Source of the DNA: Lonepinella sp051851555
GTDB taxonomy: Bacteria; Pseudomonadota; Gammaproteobacteria; Enterobacterales; Pasteurellaceae
Assembly (NCBI RefSeq): GCF_051851555.1
Contig: NZ_JBPDVH010000005.1
Coordinates: 62,001-126,000 of the forward strand
Direction of reading: 5' to 3'
Length of the DNA: 64,000 bases
The translations under genes and the position numbers were made by a program. Shown here in pieces: positions 49,388 to 58,793 of this stretch; position 1 is the stretch's first letter; every line of letters starts with the position of its first letter. Below the pieces are notes generated by a model. It was given only the letters and a program-made list of their open reading frames with translations, did no database searches and was not told the DNA's origin.

Positions 49388-49759
49388 GTTCGCCCCCTTA
49401 TACAGCTTAACACTCATGTCATCATAAACCAATTTTTCACAATAATCTGTGAGCTAGGTCAAATTTTTGAAAAAATTATGCGAAAAAACACCGCACTTTA
49501 TTAGAGACAATCTTTTAGGTGCGTATGCCATATGCCCTTACATTTTTATATGTGGTTGTTTTAACTTACGTTTAACCTCAATATAACCAATTTCCACATT
49601 GATTTTCTCACCGAATTGACTCGGCTCTCGTGGTGCTTTTTTTTAACTATAATCCCTTTGAATGAAAGGCTTTACATTGATGTATTCTACTTGATATTCC
49701 CCGAATATAAAAATTTCCTGTATAATGCCGTCAAATTTTTATTCAATAGAGTTATTTAA
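49388..49759. other. Intergenic region upstream of thiI
   Basis: 372 bases without a gene. Contains a USS (ACCGCACTT, 49490-49498) and two TATAAT boxes (49648-49653 and 49721-49726) facing thiI, the second about 34 bases before its start; -35 boxes are not clear. No tRNA or repeat seen. Confidence 0.5.
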
Positions 49760-51208
49760 ATGAAATTTATCATCAAACTTTTCCCTGAAATCATGATTAA
49801 AAGCGACAGCGTTCGCAAGCGGTTTATTAAGATTTTAACCAGCAATATTCGCCAAGTGTTAAGCAAACATGACGACACCTTGGCAGTCGTTCGACATTGG
49901 GATTTTATTGAAGTACGGTCAAAAAACGAAGATTTTCGACCGCAGTTAATTGAGCTTATCGGGCGTATTCCGGGGATTCATCATTTTTTAGAAGTAGAAG
50001 AAAAACCGTTCACGGATTTACATAATATTTTTGAGCAAACGTTAGAGCAAATCGGCGACAGTCTCAATGGTAAAACCTTTTGCGTACGAGCCAAACGCCG
50101 TGGGCAACATCCGTTTAGTTCCTTGGAAATTGAGCGTTATGTGGGCGGTGGGTTAAATCAGCATATTGAAACGGCTCGGGTAAAATTGAAAAATCCAGAT
50201 GTGACGGTACGTATTGAAGTAGAAAATGATAAATTAATTTTTATTAAACAACGCTTTGAGGGGATTGGTGGTTATCCGATTGGGACACAAGAAGATGTGC
50301 TTTCCTTGATTTCGGGTGGCTTTGACTCAGGCGTGTCCAGTTATATGCTGATTCGTCGTGGTAGCCGTGTGCATTATTGTTTCTTTAACCTTGGCGGAGC
50401 CGCACATGAAATCGGTGTGAAACAAATGGCATATCATATTTGGCACCGTTACAGCAGCTCGCACAAAGTACGGTTTATTGCGATTAATTTTGAAAATGTC
50501 GTTGGCGAAATTTTAGAAAAAGTGGATAACGGGCAAATGGGCGTGGTGTTAAAACGCATGATGGTACGTGTCGCTAGCCGTGTTGCTGAGCGTTTTGCTA
50601 TTGAGGCTATTGTGACGGGCGAAGCCTTGGGGCAGGTGTCGAGCCAAACCCTGACTAATTTACGCTTAATTGACGAAGCCAGTTCAGCCTTGGTATTGCG
50701 ACCGCTGATTACCCACGATAAAGAGCAAATTATCGCCATGGCAAAGCAAATCGGCACAGACGATATTGCTAAATCCATGCCAGAATTTTGTGGGGTCATT
50801 TCCAAAAATCCAACGGTAAAAGCCGTGCGAGAAAAAATTGAAACAGAAGAACAGAATTTTGATTTCAACGTATTAGAAACTGCGGTGCAAAATGCGCAAT
50901 ATTTGGATATTCGTCAAATTGCCGAACAAACGGAAAAAGAAGTCATTTCCGTAGATACCGTTTCTGTGTTGGGCGAAAATGATGTGATTTTGGATATTCG
51001 TAGTCCTGAAGAAACCGATGAAAAACCGTTGAATGTCGACGGTAAAACGGTGCAATTAATGCCATTTTACAAACTCAGTTCTCAATTTGGCAATTTGGAT
51101 CAAAACAAAAATTATGTGCTGTATTGCGAACGGGGTGTAATGAGTAAGTTACAAGCCTTGTATTTGAAAGAGCAAGGGTTTGAGAATGTGCAAGTGTTTA
51201 AAAAATAG
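49760..51208 (+). CDS. thiI: tRNA 4-thiouridine synthase / sulfurtransferase ThiI
   Basis: 482 residues. N-terminal ferredoxin-like and THUMP domains (about residues 1-165), an ATP pyrophosphatase domain with the PP-loop SGGFDSGVSSYM near 187, and a C-terminal rhodanese domain (about 405-482) whose loop YCERGVMS carries the active Cys. It puts sulfur into U8 of tRNA and can supply thiazole synthesis. The rhodanese extension makes it the enterobacterial/Pasteurellaceae long form. Confidence 0.96.
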   Translation: MKFIIKLFPEIMIKSDSVRKRFIKILTSNIRQVLSKHDDTLAVVRHWDFIEVRSKNEDFRPQLIELIGRIPGIHHFLEVEEKPFTDLHNIFEQTLEQIGDSLNGKTFCVRAKRRGQHPFSSLEIERYVGGGLNQHIETARVKLKNPDVTVRIEVENDKLIFIKQRFEGIGGYPIGTQEDVLSLISGGFDSGVSSYMLIRRGSRVHYCFFNLGGAAHEIGVKQMAYHIWHRYSSSHKVRFIAINFENVVGEILEKVDNGQMGVVLKRMMVRVASRVAERFAIEAIVTGEALGQVSSQTLTNLRLIDEASSALVLRPLITHDKEQIIAMAKQIGTDDIAKSMPEFCGVISKNPTVKAVREKIETEEQNFDFNVLETAVQNAQYLDIRQIAEQTEKEVISVDTVSVLGENDVILDIRSPEETDEKPLNVDGKTVQLMPFYKLSSQFGNLDQNKNYVLYCERGVMSKLQALYLKEQGFENVQVFKK

Positions 51209-51234
51209 GTAAAATAAGGTGAATTTTTTTCACC

Positions 51235-51942
51235 TTACATTTTATTTTCATCCACTTCCCGAAATGCCCCTACCGTTTCCCCTTGAAACAATTCTCTTGG
51301 ATCAAACCGCCGTTTTTGTGGTTGTAAGCTCAACGGATAGGTTTGTTTTTTGGCGATAATGGCATAAATATTGCCTAAAGATTGCTGTTGATGAATCTCA
51401 AAATTGAGTAAATGCAGCCAGTCGATAATGCGACAAGGCAAGAAATGTCGGAATGGTAAGGCTGGACGTTGAGCGTGATTTATTTTTTGTTTAAATAACA
51501 ATCCGCCAACGGGATTAAAAATAGACAAAAATAAATAGCCATCATCGGTTAAAATACGTTGGATTTCACGCAATAATTGGTGGGGATCCTGCATAAAATT
51601 AAGCGTATTGGCGGCAATGCAAACGTCTACCGATTGACTTTCAAAGGGCAATTCGGCAAGATCGCCTTGAATCAGTGAATAGCCGTTTTGGCTAGACAGT
51701 GCGGTTAATTGGCTGTTGCTGTCGGGGCTGAGGACAAAATGATAGGGGAGTGACATTTTGCATTCTAATTCGGCACTTAATCCGCCCAAGCGCACTAATT
51801 GTTTTCCTGTTATTAAGGGCGAAAATTTGGCAAAATAGTCCCCGAGCGTGCTGCAATATTGTTCGCCTTTTTGTACTTGTTGCCAGCTAGACGGCAATTT
51901 AAATGCCTTTGCTGATTTTGCTTGCCAACGTATGTGTGCCAT
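51235..51942 (-). CDS. SAM-dependent methyltransferase (YafS-like)
   Basis: 235 residues from ATG at 51942, with AAAGG upstream (TTG at 51948 is an alternative). Class I methyltransferase: VDVCIAANTLNFMQDPHQLLREIQRILTDDGYLFLSIFNPVG is the motif IV to post-IV block of Ubie/MT11-like enzymes; the motif I region is degenerate. Divergent from gloB, as yafS is in E. coli. Substrate unknown. Confidence 0.82.
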   Translation of the reverse strand: MAHIRWQAKSAKAFKLPSSWQQVQKGEQYCSTLGDYFAKFSPLITGKQLVRLGGLSAELECKMSLPYHFVLSPDSNSQLTALSSQNGYSLIQGDLAELPFESQSVDVCIAANTLNFMQDPHQLLREIQRILTDDGYLFLSIFNPVGGLLFKQKINHAQRPALPFRHFLPCRIIDWLHLLNFEIHQQQSLGNIYAIIAKKQTYPLSLQPQKRRFDPRELFQGETVGAFREVDENKM

Positions 51943-51966
51943 ATTCAACCTTTGTGAGAGAAAAAA

Positions 51967-52668
51967 ATGTTAAACGCTATTCCTGCCCTTAATGATAACT
52001 ATATTTGGCTGTATTCACGAGATAATTTATCGGTAATTGTGATCGACATTCCAGAAATTTCGCCTATTTTATCATTTTTTGAACAAAATCCTTATAAAAT
52101 CACCGCACTTTTGTTGACGCATAACCATAATGATCATGTTGCGGGTGTGGCAGAATTTAAACAGCATTTTCCTGATGTGCCGATTATTGGGGCGTCAGAA
52201 TGTGCTTATTTAGGGTTAAATCACGAGATCAACGAGGGAGAAATTGTAGTTGATGATTATAAAATTCAGGTGATTCCTACGGGCGGACATACTGCAAATC
52301 ATGTGAGTTTTGTGGTAGACGGGCATTTATTTAGTGGTGATTGTTTATTTTCTGCGGGTTGCGGTCGGGTGTTTACGGGGGATTATGCGCAGATGTTTGA
52401 TTCAATCCAACGTTTGAAAGCCTTGCATGATGATACCTTAGTTTGTGCAGGGCATGAATATACCTTGAGCAATTTAGCCTTTGCGGAAACAGTGTTAGAT
52501 GAAAAAACTGCGGTGCAAAAACAGCGAGTTTGGGTGGAAGAATTGAGAAAGCAAGGATTGCCAAGTATGCCGACTAAATTAGGTTTAGAACGGAAAATCA
52601 ATCCTTTTTTAATGGCAAATAATTTGGCAGAATTTATTCGGTTAAGACAAGCTAAGGATCAATTTTAG
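51967..52668 (+). CDS. gloB: Hydroxyacylglutathione hydrolase (glyoxalase II)
   Basis: 233 residues. Metallo-beta-lactamase fold with THNHNDHVAG near residue 55, GGHTANH near 112, the bridging Asp in SGDCLFSAGCGR near 130, and CAGHEYTLSN. It hydrolyses S-lactoylglutathione in methylglyoxal detoxification. Slightly shorter than E. coli GloB (251) but all metal ligands are present. Confidence 0.94.
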   Translation: MLNAIPALNDNYIWLYSRDNLSVIVIDIPEISPILSFFEQNPYKITALLLTHNHNDHVAGVAEFKQHFPDVPIIGASECAYLGLNHEINEGEIVVDDYKIQVIPTGGHTANHVSFVVDGHLFSGDCLFSAGCGRVFTGDYAQMFDSIQRLKALHDDTLVCAGHEYTLSNLAFAETVLDEKTAVQKQRVWVEELRKQGLPSMPTKLGLERKINPFLMANNLAEFIRLRQAKDQF

Positions 52669-52710
52669 CCAGAAAAATTGGGGCAAATAATATGCCCCAG
52701 TGAGTTTGGG

Positions 52711-54147
52711 TTAGGTTAAGTTAAACAACGATCCTGTTGGCTGGCCCTGTAAAATCCGAATGCCGGTTTGATCTTGATTTGGGAATACACGCCCAGAAAA
52801 CACTTTTTCACCGTCATTAATAAAGATTTCAAACACGGATTTATCCATAAAAATACGTGCGTTGGTCTGTTGCGGTTCAATGTCACAACGGCGAACGGTA
52901 CCAAATTTTTCAGCAAATTTTTCACCGCAGTTTGTGCGATCCACAATGATTTCACCTTTTTCGGTATCTACCACAAAATTTAAGCCGTGACCTTGGTTGT
53001 CTGCCATAAATAGGATTTCGTGGCGTTGGTTTGGGCTAAATTCAAGGTTGAGTTCGTAGATATTGTTGGTGGTTTGTTTTTCCGCAAAAGTTTCTTCACT
53101 TTTTCTGAGTTTGACCATGTCAGCCACCGGGTTTTGGCACAGTTTGCCGTTTTTTAGGCTGAGTTCTTTGACGAGCGATAAGCAACCTTGATAGTCAAAT
53201 TTATCCGTTGGGTAGTCCATATCTGGCAAAGCAAGCCAACTGATACACAAGGCTCGGCCGTCTGGTGCGTTGAAAGGTTGAGTGGCGTAGCATTCAAAAC
53301 CGTAGTCAAATTGTTGTAATGGGGTTGGGTTGACTAACACAGCCTTTTCCACATCTAAATCGTCTGCAATTTTAAACATATTCGGGTAGATATTTTGGTA
53401 ATCCAGTACATGTTTATCTAAACCTTGCGGACAATAAATTAATACAGGTTTGCCCTCTACAAACACGATATTAGGGCATTCCATCATATATGCCGTGTTA
53501 TCATTGGCGAAGTCGAGATCATGGATATATTGCCAATTTTGGTAATCATTGTTGACAGCCTTATAGAGTTTAATAATCCCTTTCTTGGCCAGATTTTGTC
53601 CGCCCACAATGGCGTAATATTGTCCTTGATAGTCAAAAATTTGTGGATCACGGAAATGGTCGGTCACGTCATCAGGTTGATCAATCAACACGTTATTGAG
53701 CTTTTCAATGTTACCCTGTTGATCCATTAACGCCCCGATTTGGTAAGGGTGGCGCACCCAGTTTTCATCTCGCACATTACCGGTGTAAAACAAAAATAAT
53801 TTGTCGCCAAATTGCATGGCGGAACCCGAATAGGCGCCGTGGCTGTCTAGCGGTGTATCGGGGGACATCAGGGTGCCAGTTTCTTTGAAATGCACAAGAT
53901 CTGTACTTTCCGTATGTACCCAAGATTTCAAGCCGTGAGCCGCACCGAATGGGAAATATTGATAAAACAGGGTAAATTTGCCGTTAAAATAAGAAAAACC
54001 GTTGGGATCGTTAAGCAAGCCGTGCGGTGTTTCAATATGAAATTGGGTTCGCCATGGTGAAAGTGCGGTGTTTTTTTTGATTTTTTCTACATATTCTACA
54101 GGCCAATCTGCATAAGGGCGATAGCGTTGTTCGGTGGTAAATGCCAT
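52711..54147 (-). CDS. scrB: Sucrose-6-phosphate hydrolase
   Basis: 478 residues from ATG at 54147 (TTTGGAGAAAAT upstream). GH32 enzyme: the nucleophile Asp in LLNDPNGF near residue 38, transition-state Asp in FRDPQIF near 165 and acid/base Glu in MMECPNIV near 220. It splits sucrose-6-P, made by ScrA, into glucose-6-P and fructose, the latter handled by scrK. Divergent from scrA. No CRP or LacI-type operator is obvious between them. Confidence 0.93.
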   Translation of the reverse strand: MAFTTEQRYRPYADWPVEYVEKIKKNTALSPWRTQFHIETPHGLLNDPNGFSYFNGKFTLFYQYFPFGAAHGLKSWVHTESTDLVHFKETGTLMSPDTPLDSHGAYSGSAMQFGDKLFLFYTGNVRDENWVRHPYQIGALMDQQGNIEKLNNVLIDQPDDVTDHFRDPQIFDYQGQYYAIVGGQNLAKKGIIKLYKAVNNDYQNWQYIHDLDFANDNTAYMMECPNIVFVEGKPVLIYCPQGLDKHVLDYQNIYPNMFKIADDLDVEKAVLVNPTPLQQFDYGFECYATQPFNAPDGRALCISWLALPDMDYPTDKFDYQGCLSLVKELSLKNGKLCQNPVADMVKLRKSEETFAEKQTTNNIYELNLEFSPNQRHEILFMADNQGHGLNFVVDTEKGEIIVDRTNCGEKFAEKFGTVRRCDIEPQQTNARIFMDKSVFEIFINDGEKVFSGRVFPNQDQTGIRILQGQPTGSLFNLT

Positions 54148-54299
54148 ATTTTCTCCAAAATAAATTTTTTGGTTATAGTACCGAATATTTGCCCATTGAA
54201 AAAGCACTATTTTGTTTAATTTATGTTTAATTTATCAGCAAAAAATGGTAGAGTAGCCGCCAGTTTATTCACCCTTATCCTATGGAGATTTTGCAACGT

Positions 54300-56225
54300 A
54301 TGACAGATACTGAAATTGCAAAGAAAATTGTTGAAGCCATTGGTGGTTTTGACAACGTGCAAAGTTTTGCACATTGTGCGACACGTTTACGCATTATGGT
54401 AAAAGACGAGTCGAAAATTGATAAAGACACCATTGAGGACTTGGATAAAGTCAAAGGGGCGTTTTTTAATTCGGGACAATATCAAATTATTTTGGGTACA
54501 GGGACGGTAAACAAAATTTATGCGGAAGTGATGGCGTTAAATGGTGGCTCTACTCAAGCCAGTGAAAGCGCAGCACCTGCCCAACCGCAAGGCCATTGGT
54601 TTAAACGTGCGATTCGTACTTTCGGTGATGTGTTCGTGCCATTATTGCCTGCTATTGTGGCCACCGGTCTTTTTATGGGCGTACGTGGGGCGATTAACAA
54701 TGATGCGATTTTAAGCCTGTTCGGTACCACATCAGCGGCATTTTCTGCTTCACATTTTTATATTTATACTCAGGTTCTCACGGATACAGCCTTTATTTTC
54801 TTCCCTGCGTTGATTTGTTGGTCGGCATTCCGAGTATTCGGGGGCAATCCGATTATTGGTTTGGTATTAGGTTTGATGATGGTAAGCCCCGCTTTACCGA
54901 ATGCGTGGGCTGTGGCATCTGGTGGTGCTGAACCGATTTACTTCTTTGATTTCATTCCTGTGGTGGGGTATCAAAACTCCGTGTTGCCGGCGTTTTTCGT
55001 GGGGTTAATTGGGGCGAAATTTGAGAAATGGTTTGCGAAACGGGTGCCAGATGTGTTGGCCTTGTTGGTAGTGCCTTTTGTCACGTTCTTGATGATGTCT
55101 TTCTTGGCATTAATCGTGATCGGTCCAATTTTCCATTCTGTTGAAAACTATGTGTTAGCCGGTACCAAATACTTGCTTGCCTTGCCTTATGGTATTTCAG
55201 GTTTAGTGATTGGTGGCGTACATCAAGTGATCGTGGTGACCGGTGTGCATCATATTTTTAACTTGCTTGAATCCCAATTAATTGCCGCAGATGGACAAGA
55301 TCCGTTCAATGCGCTGATTACCGCCGCCATGACCGCCCAAGCGGGCGCGACCTTAGCCGTCGGGTTCAAAACCAAATCGGCGAAATTAAAAGCCTTGGCT
55401 TATCCTGCTGCGCTTTCTGCGGGATTGGGTATTACGGAACCCGCCATTTTTGGGGTCAACTTACGTTACGGCAAACCGTTTATTATGGGCTTAATTGCTG
55501 GGGCATTTGGTGGCTGTTTAGCCTCAATTTTAGGCCTAGCGGGGACAGGTTTTGGGATTACCATTATTCCGGGTTCATTGCTTTACTTGAACGGACAAAT
55601 CATTTCTTACGTGATTATGGTATTAGCGACAACCGCATTAGCCTTTGCTTTAACTTATCTGTTCGGCTACGAAGATGAGAAAAAAGACGAGGAAAAAGCA
55701 GAAACGGTGAAAACCTTGGAAAAAAACACCGCAGTTTCTACATCAACGCCAACGGTGGAAAGCAAAACCAATGAAGAAACGTTAGTTTCGCCTTTAACGG
55801 GTGAAGTGGTGGCGTTAGAAAACGTGAATGATCCTGTATTCTCTGCGGGTGTGATGGGCGACGGTTTAGCTGTCAAACCTACCGAAGGCGTGGCTTATGC
55901 GCCTGCTGATGCAGAAGTTGAAATCGTACATGAAACGGGTCACGCTTACGGTTTAAAAACCGCCAACGGCACGGAAATTTTAATTCATATCGGTATTGAT
56001 ACGGTGAAAATGAAAGGCGAGGGCTTTGAGCCGTTAGTCAACGTGGGTGATACCGTGAAAGCGGGACAGCCGTTGGCTAACTTTGATTTAGCTAAAATCG
56101 CCGCTGCGGGTTATGATCACACCACGGTATTAATTATCACCAATACCGACGAATTTAGTGCAGTAACGGGCATTGCTCAAGGAAATATTACTCACGGCGA
56201 TAATTTCTTAAAAGTCGTTAAATAA
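54300..56225 (+). CDS. scrA: PTS sucrose-type EIIBCA
   Basis: 641 residues from ATG 54300 (GGAG at 54284-54287); ATG 54282 is the alternative and has no ribosome site. Domains: EIIB with phosphocysteine C26 in SFAHCATRLR, EIIC with about 10 membrane segments (residues 105-465), and a C-terminal EIIA-Glc-type domain (about 500-641) with phosphohistidine H563 in ILIHIGIDTVKM. Many ScrA proteins lack EIIA and borrow EIIA-Glc, so the fused form is notable. It imports and phosphorylates sucrose. Confidence 0.9.
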   Translation: MTDTEIAKKIVEAIGGFDNVQSFAHCATRLRIMVKDESKIDKDTIEDLDKVKGAFFNSGQYQIILGTGTVNKIYAEVMALNGGSTQASESAAPAQPQGHWFKRAIRTFGDVFVPLLPAIVATGLFMGVRGAINNDAILSLFGTTSAAFSASHFYIYTQVLTDTAFIFFPALICWSAFRVFGGNPIIGLVLGLMMVSPALPNAWAVASGGAEPIYFFDFIPVVGYQNSVLPAFFVGLIGAKFEKWFAKRVPDVLALLVVPFVTFLMMSFLALIVIGPIFHSVENYVLAGTKYLLALPYGISGLVIGGVHQVIVVTGVHHIFNLLESQLIAADGQDPFNALITAAMTAQAGATLAVGFKTKSAKLKALAYPAALSAGLGITEPAIFGVNLRYGKPFIMGLIAGAFGGCLASILGLAGTGFGITIIPGSLLYLNGQIISYVIMVLATTALAFALTYLFGYEDEKKDEEKAETVKTLEKNTAVSTSTPTVESKTNEETLVSPLTGEVVALENVNDPVFSAGVMGDGLAVKPTEGVAYAPADAEVEIVHETGHAYGLKTANGTEILIHIGIDTVKMKGEGFEPLVNVGDTVKAGQPLANFDLAKIAAAGYDHTTVLIITNTDEFSAVTGIAQGNITHGDNFLKVVK

Positions 56226-56229
56226 CGGT

Positions 56230-56302
56230 GTAGGGGCGGATCGATGTATCCGCCCGAAAATCACTCCGTTTTTAGCGGGCGAACACATAGGTTCGCCCCT
56301 AC
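56230..56302. repeat. Dispersed GTAGGGGCG repeat, copy 2
   Basis: GTAGGGGCG (56230-56238) and CGCCCCTAC (56294-56302) close a stem that encloses two hairpins and the word AAAATCACTCC, which is also in the copy at 43319. Lies between scrA and scrK. Confidence 0.7.
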
Positions 56303-56343
56303 ATTTTTCCGAATATTTTCAACAAAAATGGAGAAAATACAGA

Positions 56344-57231
56344 ATGACAAAATTATACGGCAGCCTTGAAGCCGGCGGTACCAAGTTTATTTGTGCAGTA
56401 GGTGATGCGCAATTTAATGTGGTAGATAAAGTGCAATTTCCTACCACCACACCTGATGAAACCCTTGCACAAACAGTAGCCTTTTTTCAGCGTTATGCGG
56501 ATCGTTTACAAGGGATTGCGGTGGGTTCCTTTGGGCCGATTAATATTGATAGAAATTCACCGACTTATGGTTATATTACCACCACGCCCAAACCGCATTG
56601 GGCGAATGTAGATGTTATCGGTGTCCTTAAAAAAGCGGTTGATGTGCCGTTTTATTTTACCACCGATGTGAATTCCTCCGCCTTTGGCGAAACCTTGGTA
56701 CGTCAAGATGTGACCAGTTTGGTATATTATACCATTGGCACGGGAATTGGTGCCGGCGCTATTCAACATGGTGAATTTGTCGGGGGCATTGCGCATACCG
56801 AGGCGGGCCACGTATTAGTGTCCTTGCACCCGCAAGATCAAGCCAAGGATTTTCACGGTACCTGTCCTTTCCATAAAAATTGTTTGGAGGGCTTGGCGGC
56901 GGGACCATCATTGGAGGCTCGTGCGGGTATTCGTGGTGAATGTATTGCACAAGATAGCGAGATTTGGGATATTCAAGCCTATTATATTGCGCAAGCCGCA
57001 TTACAAGCCACCTTATTATATCGTCCACAAGTGATTGTATTTGGTGGGGGCGTGATGGCGCAACAACATATGTTAGATCGGGTACGTAAGCAGTTTGCTG
57101 AATTGCTTAATGATTATGTGCCTGTGCCAGACTTGGAACAGTATATTGTAACGCCTGCGGTAGCCAATAATGGCTCGGCCACCTTAGGCAATTTTGCGTT
57201 AGCGAAGAAAGTTGCTGAAGTGTCAGTCTAA
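56344..57231 (+). CDS. scrK: Fructokinase, ROK family
   Basis: 295 residues. ROK kinase: the start YGSLEAGGTKFICAVGD is the ATP phosphate loop, IGTGIGAGAIQHGEFVGGIAHTEAGHVLV holds the ROK signature with the catalytic region, and the zinc motif (H, then GTCPFHKNCLEGLAAGPSLEAR) is complete. It phosphorylates fructose released by ScrB. It is downstream of scrA with a repeat between them, and completes the sucrose pathway. Confidence 0.9.
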   Translation: MTKLYGSLEAGGTKFICAVGDAQFNVVDKVQFPTTTPDETLAQTVAFFQRYADRLQGIAVGSFGPINIDRNSPTYGYITTTPKPHWANVDVIGVLKKAVDVPFYFTTDVNSSAFGETLVRQDVTSLVYYTIGTGIGAGAIQHGEFVGGIAHTEAGHVLVSLHPQDQAKDFHGTCPFHKNCLEGLAAGPSLEARAGIRGECIAQDSEIWDIQAYYIAQAALQATLLYRPQVIVFGGGVMAQQHMLDRVRKQFAELLNDYVPVPDLEQYIVTPAVANNGSATLGNFALAKKVAEVSV

Positions 57232-57247
57232 ACGACGAAAGCATAAC

Positions 57248-57275
57248 AAAAGGGACGTCTAAAAACGTCCCTTTT
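57248..57275. terminator. Bidirectional terminator scrK/tyrP
   Basis: AAAAGGGACGT (57248-57258), 6-base loop, ACGTCCCTTTT (57265-57275). Confidence 0.88.
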
Positions 57276-57289
57276 TCATCTTTGGCAGA

Positions 57290-58495
57290 TTAACCAATCA
57301 CGTTGGGTAAATAACCTGCTTGAATTAAGAACGGCACATTCATAATCAATAAGCCAAGTAATAAGGCAATCAGTAAAGAAATGTTACCGCCAATCACACG
57401 ATAAGGCATCTCAGGATAACGTTTTCTGGCACGCCATACCATGCCTACGGGTAAGACTAAACCATAGAATGTAAACATTTGTCCCGCAAAGGCTAATACG
57501 GATAAGAAATCATTATAGAATAACGCAAAGAATAGGGTAGGAATGAACGTTAATAAACCTAATGACGCACGTCCAGCCTTAATATTAATGCGTTTAAGTA
57601 GGTCATCTAAGCAATCAAATAACGCCAATGCCACACCTAAGAAAGAGGTGATCAAGGCAAATAACGAGAATAAACGCACTGACCAACCGATAAATGGACT
57701 GCCCGTAATATGGGTGACGGCGTTGACTAATCCGCCTAATGTCGGATCTTGATTTAAAATTTGGACAAATTCAGATTGGGTTAATACGCCATGCGTCGAC
57801 ATTTGCCAAACAATATACAGGGCTAAAGGTAATCCCGTCCCGATAATAATAGAGGTTCTTAAGCGTGCGACATTGCCCTCTAAATATTTATTAATACTTG
57901 GGATCACCACATGGAAACCAAAAGAGGTAAAGAAAAACGGACTAGCAGAAATTAACAAGGCTTTATCTAACGGCACTGCCATTAAATTATCCATGCTCAC
58001 TTTGGGCAACATCAAGAATAACAACACCACAAAGGCAGCGAGTTTGGCAATAAATAACAAGCGAGTGGCAATATCCACGTGTCCCGTGCCGGCAATAATA
58101 AAGATGGCAAAAAAGACGGTGAAGATCACGGAAATCGCTGTGCCGTATTCTTTCAGTTCGGGTAATACGGTAGAAATTAAATTACTGCTCATTAACACAT
58201 ACACGGTGAGAATGGCATACATAAAAATAATCAGTGCGAAAGAGGCTAATACACGTCCGGGCATGCCAAAATATTGCTCAGCCAAGGTAGCAATGCCCGC
58301 ATCTTGACGTTCTGCTTTTTGATAGACTTCAACAAATAACAATGCGCTATAACAGAGTAGCACCCATAACATCACTAATAAGGCCACGGTGTAGCCAAAT
58401 CCCATACCGGCAGAGGTTAATGGCATAGACACCATACCGGCACCAATGGTGGTGCCTGCCACAATTAATGCGCTACCAAGCGTTTTATTTTTCAT
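57290..58495 (-). CDS. tyrP: Tyrosine-specific transporter TyrP
   Basis: 401 residues, 11 hydrophobic segments. Aromatic amino acid permease (HAAAP/ArAAP) family: SALIVAGTTIGAGMVSMPL at residues 8-26 and the conserved SFGFHVVIPSINKYL near residue 190-205 identify it. Length matches TyrP (about 400). A TyrR-box-like site (58567-58584) lies 72 bases upstream of the start on the minus strand. TyrP over Mtr/TnaB is favoured by sequence and by that box. Confidence 0.9.
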   Translation of the reverse strand: MKNKTLGSALIVAGTTIGAGMVSMPLTSAGMGFGYTVALLVMLWVLLCYSALLFVEVYQKAERQDAGIATLAEQYFGMPGRVLASFALIIFMYAILTVYVLMSSNLISTVLPELKEYGTAISVIFTVFFAIFIIAGTGHVDIATRLLFIAKLAAFVVLLFLMLPKVSMDNLMAVPLDKALLISASPFFFTSFGFHVVIPSINKYLEGNVARLRTSIIIGTGLPLALYIVWQMSTHGVLTQSEFVQILNQDPTLGGLVNAVTHITGSPFIGWSVRLFSLFALITSFLGVALALFDCLDDLLKRINIKAGRASLGLLTFIPTLFFALFYNDFLSVLAFAGQMFTFYGLVLPVGMVWRARKRYPEMPYRVIGGNISLLIALLLGLLIMNVPFLIQAGYLPNVIG

Positions 58496-58566
58496 ACTGC
58501 TTTCCTTAGATTAAAAAAATACATCAAATAAACCAGATTGCTATTCTATACGATAATATTTATTTT

Positions 58567-58584
58567 TGTAATTATAAATTTACG
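58567..58584. promoter_or_regulatory. TyrR-box-like operator of tyrP
   Basis: TGTAATTATAAATTTACG matches the TyrR consensus TGTAAA-N6-TTTACA at 10 of 12 positions, upstream of tyrP. Confidence 0.6.
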
Positions 58585-58720
58585 CTGTTTTGAAAAATTG
58601 ACGTTTTATGGCTAGAAAATAACAAAAAAGTGCGGTGGATTTTTGCAAAATATTTAAAAGTCGGCGAAAAGTGGCCCGTTTTGTCGGGTATGACCACTTT
58701 CTTTTAGCTGAAAATCCTTG

Positions 58721-58757
58721 ACGCAAACGTTTACTATTTTTTGTTTTCAGGTAGAAT
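58721..58757 (+). promoter_or_regulatory. PurR box overlapping the purine permease promoter
   Basis: ACGCAAACGTTTACTA (58721-58736) fits the PurR consensus ACGCAAACGTTTNCGT except for the last bases. A -35 TTTACT (58730-58735) overlaps it, with TAGAAT (58752-58757) as -10 after 16 bases; binding would block the promoter. Confidence 0.7.
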
Positions 58758-58793
58758 ACGTTTCTTTTTTATTCAATTCATTTAGGAATTTTT

